In this document: positions 58,349 to 64,000 of the stretch, piece after piece | How the letters are laid out: each line of letters begins with the position of its first letter | Numbering within the stretch: the stretch's first letter is position 1 | Origin: Fimbriimonadaceae bacterium | GTDB lineage: Bacteria > Armatimonadota > Fimbriimonadia > Fimbriimonadales > Fimbriimonadaceae | Reading direction: 5' to 3' | DNA: 64,000 nucleotides | Assembly (NCBI GenBank): GCA_019638775.1 | Contig: JAHBTD010000004.1 | Location: forward strand, 124,001-188,000 | Made by a program: the position numbers and the translations under genes | Notes under the pieces: model-generated | What the model was told of the DNA's origin: nothing | Databases searched by the model: none | The model's input: the letters and a program-made list of their open reading frames with translations, nothing else

Positions 58349-60196
58349 ATGGCAAAACTCATTGGCACAGCTGGACACGTGGATCACGGAAAGACAACTC
58401 TCATTCGGGCGTTGACTGGGATTGATGCTGACCGTTTGCCCGAAGAGAAGCGACGGGGCATGACCATCGACATCGGGTTTGCGTTCATCGACCTGCCCGA
58501 GATTGGGCGCGTGTCCATCGTCGATGTCCCGGGCCATGAGAAGTTCATCCACAACATGCTCGTTGGCGCACAGGGGGTGGATGTCGCCCTCCTTTGTGTT
58601 TCTGCCGATGAGGCCGTGATGCCTCAAACGCGCGAGCATTTGCAGATTCTTGAGCTCTTGCCCGTCGATAAGTTGGTGATCGCGCTCACCCGAGCCGACC
58701 TTGCCGATGCCGAAACTCGCGAGATCGCCCTTCTCGATGTCCAGGAGGCCGTTGCCAAAACCCGCTTTGGTGTAGCCCCCACAATCCCAGTTTCTGCCTT
58801 TACCGGCGAAGGGATTGATCAGCTTAAGCTCGCCCTTAGGGATAGCCTAAACACGCCCGATAAGCCGATTACAGGGCCATGGTACTTGCCGGTTGATCGT
58901 GCCTTCACTGTCAAGGGACATGGGGTCGTTGTGACCGGCACGCTCTCTCAGGGAAGAGTCAAAACGGGTGACAAAGCGGTTCTTGTTCCTGGCGATACCG
59001 AGGTTCGCGTACGGGGAATCCGAAGCCATAATGTGCCCTTTGAGCAAGCCGAAAAGGGCCAGCGCACGGCGCTCAACCTGAGCGGCATCAAACTCGAAGA
59101 TGTCGAGCGCGGTATGGCCGTCGGCGAGCCGGGAGCTCTATTTGAGACCTGGGTTTTCGACGCCAAGGTGACCTGGATCGCTCCTGTCAAACACGGCATG
59201 CGCGTGCGGATTTCCATCGGCTCCGAAGAGGCCATCGCCAAGCTATTTTTGAACGACAAGGACCCCGAAATCGCCCAATTCAGACTAGATGCACCGATCG
59301 CCTGCGCGATGGACCAGCCGTTGATCATTCGCCGCTACAGCCCACCCGATCTGCTGGGGGGCGGGCGAGTAGTCATTCCTCAAAGTAAGCCTCGTCGAAA
59401 AAGTGAGAAAGCCGTGATTGTTGAACAAAAGGGGACCGACGAAGAGGCCATTCTTTCCGTCCTCGAAGATCAGATCACCGGCGTGACGACCGACGAGATT
59501 TGTCGGCGACTTGGCAAGACACCACAGACGCTCGGAATATCTTTTGAAAAGCTCTTGCAAGAGGGCAAACTGCTGGGATTTGCCGGGCTATGGTATGAGC
59601 CCTCAGCGTTTGAAACGGCCGCCGAAAAGTACTTCGAGACGCTTCTCTTCTTTCATCAGAAAACGCCGACTCAAGCGATGCTCCCTCGCGAACGTATCTC
59701 CGAGAGCGCGAAGTTAAAGTGGGCAGGCAAACCGCTCGACCGTATTCTTGCTCACCTCTCTTCGCAAGGGAGAGTCATCGTCCAGGGGACTATGATCCGC
59801 CACCCTGAGTTCCGTGTTCAGCTTTCACCAAGACAACGAGCCTTGCTTGACCGTGTCACGGATCTGCTTACAGAGTCAGGATTGAGTACTCCAAATGTAC
59901 ATGATATTGGCTTAAACATAAACATACCTCCTCAGGCAGCAGAGGAGATTATGAAGCTTGGAATCCAAGCTGGTGAGGTTGTTCGTATCGCTGACGGCGT
60001 GTTTTATACACCAGCCCAACTTGAAGAGATCAAGGCGAGGATGGCGACAACGTTTGGCAACAAGCCTTTCCCAGCATCGGAGTTTCGTGACACTTTCCAG
60101 ACCAGTCGAAAATACGTGATCCCTTTATTGGAGTATTTCGACGCCCAGCGATTTACGACGCGAATGGGCGACAATCGGGTCATAAACATGCCCTGA
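58349..60196 (+). CDS. selB: Selenocysteine-specific elongation factor SelB
   Basis: 615 residues. Delivers Sec-tRNA to in-frame UGA codons. The G domain starts GTAGHVDHGKTTLIRALTG with RRGMTIDIGFA (switch) and DVPGHEKF (G3); domains II and III follow; the C-terminal part has winged-helix repeats for binding the SECIS hairpin (LLDRVTDLLTESGLSTP...). Full length. No selA, selD or selC is seen in the window. The base composition at 59900-60000 is more AT-rich than around it. Confidence 0.93.
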   Translation: MAKLIGTAGHVDHGKTTLIRALTGIDADRLPEEKRRGMTIDIGFAFIDLPEIGRVSIVDVPGHEKFIHNMLVGAQGVDVALLCVSADEAVMPQTREHLQILELLPVDKLVIALTRADLADAETREIALLDVQEAVAKTRFGVAPTIPVSAFTGEGIDQLKLALRDSLNTPDKPITGPWYLPVDRAFTVKGHGVVVTGTLSQGRVKTGDKAVLVPGDTEVRVRGIRSHNVPFEQAEKGQRTALNLSGIKLEDVERGMAVGEPGALFETWVFDAKVTWIAPVKHGMRVRISIGSEEAIAKLFLNDKDPEIAQFRLDAPIACAMDQPLIIRRYSPPDLLGGGRVVIPQSKPRRKSEKAVIVEQKGTDEEAILSVLEDQITGVTTDEICRRLGKTPQTLGISFEKLLQEGKLLGFAGLWYEPSAFETAAEKYFETLLFFHQKTPTQAMLPRERISESAKLKWAGKPLDRILAHLSSQGRVIVQGTMIRHPEFRVQLSPRQRALLDRVTDLLTESGLSTPNVHDIGLNINIPPQAAEEIMKLGIQAGEVVRIADGVFYTPAQLEEIKARMATTFGNKPFPASEFRDTFQTSRKYVIPLLEYFDAQRFTTRMGDNRVINMP

Positions 60197-60232
60197 ACAA
60201 AGTAACGGCCCTTCCTGAAAAGGTACTTATCG

Positions 60233-61060
60233 ATGGCGAGACCGAGACAACTGCCCAATTTAAACGAGTACCTGCGGGAAAGGAAAGGGAAATCTCCTTC
60301 GCTGAGCGCTGCCGAGAGTTTTGGGTGCATGGCGACTCTGGGATTGAGCGTCGTCGGAAGCTATCTTTTCTTCATCACAGCTGGTTCTGCAGCAGCTTTT
60401 TTTGGTTTCTTCCTGTCCTTGATCGTCACTGGCTTTACTCTCCACTGGCTCACCAATCTGATCACCAGACCTAAAAATGAGGATCAGAAACGCTTACAGT
60501 CTCTGGACAAAGCAATTGAAGAGCTCACAGAGCGATCTCGAAGCGGAACTCTGCGCAAGATCCTTGATCCACATGCCGCCGCGATTCTTGAGTACACCTC
60601 GAAGCAATGGGCTCGGGTGATGAAGAGCCTTGCCGATCCGATCTGGAAGAACGATCAGCTCTCTACACACTGGAAAGAAGCTCGCGACAATGCTGAGGCA
60701 TCGATGAATCGAGCCATCGAAGACCTCACGATCATGCTTACAGACCTACCGCTCGAGCAGATGTCAAAGGCTGATTGGTTCTACCTCTACGAGATGTCGC
60801 TTGAGAGTCTTTCAGAACCTTCAGGTACGCCGGAAATCACTCTCCCTTCCGAGTTTGCTTCTGCCATAGACATGGCAAAAAAGACGGACATACTCGCCCA
60901 CGAACTCGAATCTGTCCTTCAAAGGGTGCGAGAAAGTTCAACTCTTCGCGAACAGCTCGCGCGTGAGACCAGCATCGACAGTACCCTCGCCGAACTTCGC
61001 GCCCTCCAGCAAGCCGAAGCCGAGCTGGACGAAAATCACCTTAGGCTTGAAGACAAATAA
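60233..61060 (+). CDS. Membrane protein with coiled-coil cytoplasmic part
   Basis: 275 residues. Two membrane helices (SFGCMATLGLSVVGSYLFFI and AAFFGFFLSLIVTGFTLHW) followed by a long soluble helical domain, ending in a coiled coil (REQLARETSIDSTLAELRALQQAEAELDENHLRLED). No family recognised. It opens a cluster with the FHA and PP2C genes, so it may be a phosphosignalling partner, but this is inferred from position. Confidence 0.65.
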   Translation: MARPRQLPNLNEYLRERKGKSPSLSAAESFGCMATLGLSVVGSYLFFITAGSAAAFFGFFLSLIVTGFTLHWLTNLITRPKNEDQKRLQSLDKAIEELTERSRSGTLRKILDPHAAAILEYTSKQWARVMKSLADPIWKNDQLSTHWKEARDNAEASMNRAIEDLTIMLTDLPLEQMSKADWFYLYEMSLESLSEPSGTPEITLPSEFASAIDMAKKTDILAHELESVLQRVRESSTLREQLARETSIDSTLAELRALQQAEAELDENHLRLEDK

Positions 61061-61137
61061 TATTCTTGCCCGGTGAACCGAAGGAACCGGCAAAGCCTTC
61101 CTACAATAATAGCAAGTAGAATTCCCAGTGAGGGCCC

Positions 61138-62040
61138 ATGAACGATCCCGGAAGAACCCAGATGCTCAGCGCAGACCCGAACCGAACCCAGATGGGAACG
61201 GCACCGTCGCTCGACCCCAATAAAACCATGATGGGGACCGCGCCCAGCTTGAACGCAACCCAAACGATCAAGCCGGTGCAGTGTCCTGTCTGCAAGACCT
61301 TCAACCCTGCAGGGATGATCTGCTGCGTCGAGTGTGGGCTTATTTTTGAGATGTCTTTGGATGGCGATGCGTTCGGCGCGCCCGCAGTTCAACTGCCAGT
61401 TCTGGTGGATCAGAGCGGGCGTGAGTATCCGATCCGGCCTGGGCAAAACACGATCGGACGGGAAGGCGATATTCAGATTAACGAGCCGAAGGCGAGCCGC
61501 CGTCATGCTCAGGTCACTCTTGACGGTGAAACCTTGACCATTGAGGATTTGGGGAGCACAAACGGCACGACTTTAAACGGCACAAAGCTCTCTCAGGGCA
61601 GCGCTCAACCTCTCAACGCAGGCGACTCGATCAACATCGCCGGGTTTGAGATGAAGCTTTCTATGCCGGGAGCAACCAACAAAACGGCTGTGGTTTCGGC
61701 GAACAAGACGGCGGCAATCTCAGCCGCGCCAAGAGTGGAGCAACCTCCCGCGTTCTTGGTCGGAGAGAGCATCGAAGCGCCGCTAAAGTCCGGAATCAAT
61801 ACCTTTGGACGCAAATCGGACAACGATGTACAGATCGCCGACGGCTATATCTCGGGCAAACATGGCCTCATCGAACTTGCTGACGACGGGATTTATATCA
61901 CCGACACTGGAAGCACCAACGGAACGATGCTTAGCGGAGCAAAGCTAAGCCCGAACATGCGAACGAAAATGTCGGAGGATGACGAGATCCAAATTGGAGC
62001 GCTCGTCTTTCGTGTCAAGGTTTCCGAAGTCGCCGAATAA
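61138..62040 (+). CDS. Double-FHA protein with zinc ribbon and Thr repeats
   Basis: 300 residues. FHA domains bind phosphothreonine. FHA 1 (about 85-170) has ASRRHAQV and GSTNGTTLNG; FHA 2 (about 205-290) has ISGKHGLIEL and GSTNGTMLSG. A zinc ribbon (CPVC at 49-52, CVEC at 63-66) lies between. The first 45 residues repeat RTQM/KTMM/TQT motifs in DPN-rich units, likely phosphorylation sites, as in GarA-type FHA regulators. Nine bases before the PP2C gene. Confidence 0.88.
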   Translation: MNDPGRTQMLSADPNRTQMGTAPSLDPNKTMMGTAPSLNATQTIKPVQCPVCKTFNPAGMICCVECGLIFEMSLDGDAFGAPAVQLPVLVDQSGREYPIRPGQNTIGREGDIQINEPKASRRHAQVTLDGETLTIEDLGSTNGTTLNGTKLSQGSAQPLNAGDSINIAGFEMKLSMPGATNKTAVVSANKTAAISAAPRVEQPPAFLVGESIEAPLKSGINTFGRKSDNDVQIADGYISGKHGLIELADDGIYITDTGSTNGTMLSGAKLSPNMRTKMSEDDEIQIGALVFRVKVSEVAE

Positions 62041-62048
62041 CGAACCTC

Positions 62049-62879
62049 ATGGAAGAAATTACTGCCGAATACGCCACCGAGTCTCTCATCGCGCCCGTGG
62101 AACTGCGCTACCGTCCCAAGGTCACAGTTGCCTGTAAGACCGATCTGGGGCGCGTTCGCGAGAACAACGAAGACAAGATGGAGTTCTTCATTCCAGAGGA
62201 CGATGCCAGCTTGGCTTCCAAAGGAATGGTTTTTGTTGTTTGCGACGGCATGGGCGGACATGAGGCAGGACAGATCGCCAGCGAACTGGCCTGTAAGACG
62301 TTTATCGACGTTTATCTGAACCACCTTGGCGCTGACCCGGAAAATGCGATTCGAGACGCTGTGCGAGCCGGGAATCGATTTATCTTAGATATAGCCCATG
62401 CAGTTCCCTCTCGACGTGGCATGGGAACAACGCTCAGCGCGATGATTCTCATCCAGGATTCGGCCTACGTTGGACAGGTTGGCGACTCGCGGGTTTATCG
62501 ACTGCGCGGAGAGGAACTCACCCAGCTCACCACTGACCACACCTGGGTCGAGGACGTGGTGTCGGCGGGCATGATGAGCCGTGAGGATGCCGAACGTCAC
62601 CAGTATAGACACGTCCTCACGCGAGCAGTTGGAACGGAGGCGAACGTCGTTTGCGACATCAGTCGACACGAAGTTGAAGTCGGCGACCTTTTCCTGCTGT
62701 GTTCGGACGGATTGCTCAACCACGTACCAGACGAACTCATTCGAGAACATTTGATGAACTTCAGCCCGAGCGAGGCGACCTGGCGACTGGTTGGCAGAGC
62801 GTTAATGGAGGGTGGAAGCGACAACACGACGGTGATGATCGTGCGGATTGACGAGCTTGAAGAGCCGAGCGAATCGTGA
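62049..62879 (+). CDS. PP2C-type Ser/Thr phosphatase (Stp1/PrpC-like)
   Basis: 276 residues. Metal-dependent phosphatase that opposes Hanks-type Ser/Thr kinases. Metal ligands: ENNED near the start, VCDGMGGHEAG, and CSDGLLNHV and GGSDNTTVMI at the C-terminus. Family length is normal. Linked to the FHA gene by a nine-base gap, so the pair probably acts on the same phosphoproteins. No kinase gene is in the window. Confidence 0.93.
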   Translation: MEEITAEYATESLIAPVELRYRPKVTVACKTDLGRVRENNEDKMEFFIPEDDASLASKGMVFVVCDGMGGHEAGQIASELACKTFIDVYLNHLGADPENAIRDAVRAGNRFILDIAHAVPSRRGMGTTLSAMILIQDSAYVGQVGDSRVYRLRGEELTQLTTDHTWVEDVVSAGMMSREDAERHQYRHVLTRAVGTEANVVCDISRHEVEVGDLFLLCSDGLLNHVPDELIREHLMNFSPSEATWRLVGRALMEGGSDNTTVMIVRIDELEEPSES

Positions 62880-62926
62880 AACAATGAACAAGGAAAGATG
62901 ACTTCCTAATTCAGTGTTGAGGATCG

Positions 62927-63706
62927 TCACTCTTCCTTTGCGTCAGGGTCCTGTATCAGGCTCTTTTCAAACAGCTTCTTAAGCCGTTCCTTCTCTTCCC
63001 GCTCACGTTCCCGTTTTTCGACCTCGTCGAAGTACTCTTGGCTATACACTCCAGCGCCGCGCACTTTCGTTGCGCCTTGAGATTTCTGGAAAGGTCGTGC
63101 TGCACCCTTGGTGAAAGCCAAAGGCAGCTTGTTCGCGGCAAAGAAATATGCGAGGATGAGGGGCAAGGCGGCAAACAGAGCCAGCTTCGCATCGGTGCTA
63201 AAGAACGCGAAAACCCCCGCGAGCCACGCGATCCAACGACCGGTCAGCGGTAACACAAACAAAAGCGTGAGAGGGGCGTCAGGATTTCGAGTTCCCCAGA
63301 TCACGGTGACTGCGCCAAGAGCCACCCATGCTCCGGCTAGCGGTGCATCAACCCCAACGATTCTTGCTCCAACAAACAAACACAAAGCTGAAAGAACCGA
63401 AAACGCAGCCCATGAGATTCCGAATCGGACCGAACCCATCTCTCGCTCGACCGAGGCTCCAATGCCCCAAAGCCACAATGCCGCAAAGAGCACGCTGAAT
63501 ATCTCATTCGCAGCGAAGGGATAGGACAACAGCGACCAAGGCCTGGAAATTCCGTCGACAGTGAAGTAAGCCCAATCCCTGATTGGAAAGCTTTTCGGAG
63601 CAACGAACTGGGCCAAGAAAGTTACGATAATGAGGACAACAAGGGCTACGGTCACGGGCGCGCCGAGTCGGCGAGCGTTGGATTGGAAATCGGAAAGGAC
63701 GCTCAT
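62927..63706 (-). CDS. Rhomboid-like membrane protein, probably inactive
   Basis: 259 residues, about six membrane helices plus a charged C-terminal coiled tail (EKREREREEKERLKKLFEK). The order of blocks (RPWSLLSYPFAANEIFSVLF, LWLWGIGASVEREMGSVRF) matches rhomboid domains. The GxSG nucleophile region reads APLAGAWVALG, with Ala for the catalytic Ser, and no paired His is clear. I therefore infer a pseudoprotease. Convergent with the PP2C gene. Confidence 0.65.
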   Translation of the reverse strand: MSVLSDFQSNARRLGAPVTVALVVLIIVTFLAQFVAPKSFPIRDWAYFTVDGISRPWSLLSYPFAANEIFSVLFAALWLWGIGASVEREMGSVRFGISWAAFSVLSALCLFVGARIVGVDAPLAGAWVALGAVTVIWGTRNPDAPLTLLFVLPLTGRWIAWLAGVFAFFSTDAKLALFAALPLILAYFFAANKLPLAFTKGAARPFQKSQGATKVRGAGVYSQEYFDEVEKREREREEKERLKKLFEKSLIQDPDAKEE

Positions 63707-63848
63707 AGGCTTTACTCATTATGTCTTTACGCTCAATCGGCATTAGACGTCGGGCGAAAAACATGACTCTCCGCAGGCTGATACGATTGGCCTACAATGA
63801 TTGCTTTCACAACAGTTGTCAGACGAATCACAATTGAACATTAAACAT

Positions 63849-63860
63849 TTGCTATTGCAA
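63849..63860 (+). promoter_or_regulatory. Possible MarR operator
   Basis: TTGC-TATT-GCAA inverted repeat (63849-63860) overlapping ATTGCAAT, in an AT-rich stretch just upstream of the MarR-like ATG at 63887. Regulators of this family often bind such short palindromes; weak evidence. Confidence 0.3.
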
Positions 63861-63886
63861 TTACTGCTGGGTTATCATTAACGCTA

Positions 63887-64000
63887 ATGACCAAAGTCCA
63901 GCTCGGCCAAGCACAGAAGGAAGCATGGGGCAGTTTTCTCGTCGCCCATTCACGATTGACGAAGGCCATCGATGCGGCCCTGCTTGCGGAGGACCTTCCC
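63887..64000 (+). CDS. MarR family regulator (partial, cut by window end)
   Basis: 38 codons seen. The start MTKVQLGQAQKEAWGSFLVA and HSRLTKAIDAALLAEDLP match the first helices of MarR-type transcriptional regulators. The DNA-binding wing lies beyond the window. The target is unknown; such regulators often control the gene next to them or themselves. Confidence 0.75.
   Translation, partial: MTKVQLGQAQKEAWGSFLVAHSRLTKAIDAALLAEDLP

Overview
The window looks like a bacterial chromosome segment, tentatively from the Armatimonadota (Fimbriimonadia-like). The reasons are the mix of a B12-dependent ribonucleotide reductase with its NrdR repressor, a secreted protein ending in a copper-amine-oxidase-like (stalk) domain, a DUF1844 protein, a FliY/FliN-type flagellar switch and moderately high GC. 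This assignment is inference from gene content; no rRNA or tRNA gene was found. Coding density is high, with short operons on both strands and no prophage or CRISPR array.

Layout. 1-14.5 kb: an acetyltransferase/DUF1844 operon (-), thioredoxin reductase and a secreted HEYGH zincin (+), a MATE pump (-), a TIGR00266 protein and an NAD-dependent epimerase (+), then VanW, a giant alpha-2-macroglobulin and a polytopic membrane protein (-). 14.6-23.3 kb: pseudouridine synthase and D-Ala-D-Ala carboxypeptidase, a DUF885 protein, an esterase, and small unknowns including two related zinc-finger proteins. 23.3-24.3 kb: a gene remnant and a REP-associated tyrosine transposase (RAYT) with four hairpin/half-hairpin REP sequences. 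24.3-28.7 kb: nrdR-nrdJ behind a near-consensus sigma-70 promoter. nrdJ carries an in-frame palindromic repeat related to an intergenic one at 29.3 kb. 29.4-37.2 kb: a divergent McsB-like arginine kinase and the flagellar export/switch operon fliL-fliM-fliY-fliO-fliP-fliQ-fliR-flhB (-).

37.3-49 kb: a TlpA-like thioredoxin, a citrate/methylcitrate synthase, two cell-wall lytic proteins, an AAA+ ATPase behind a structured leader, a radical SAM protein with a membrane partner, methylisocitrate lyase, two CxxCH/Asp-box secreted proteins (one fused to DUF2231), and a PhoPQ-activated-type hydrolase. 48.6-64 kb: the copper-amine-oxidase-like protein, an HD-GYP/PilZ cyclic-di-GMP pair, SulP, fabD-fabG, an MFS transporter, an asparaginase-like Ntn hydrolase, selB, an FHA/PP2C phospho-signalling pair, a rhomboid-like protein lacking the catalytic serine, and the start of a MarR-type regulator.

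How they fit together. The flagellar operon and the HD-GYP/PilZ pair suggest cyclic-di-GMP-controlled motility. The citrate-synthase-family enzyme and PrpB-like lyase could serve a methylcitrate cycle. FHA and PP2C imply Ser/Thr phosphorylation. SelB implies selenocysteine use. Iterated short-word repeats lie beyond the 3' ends of genes at five places; two form clear intrinsic terminators and two share the same inverted decamer.
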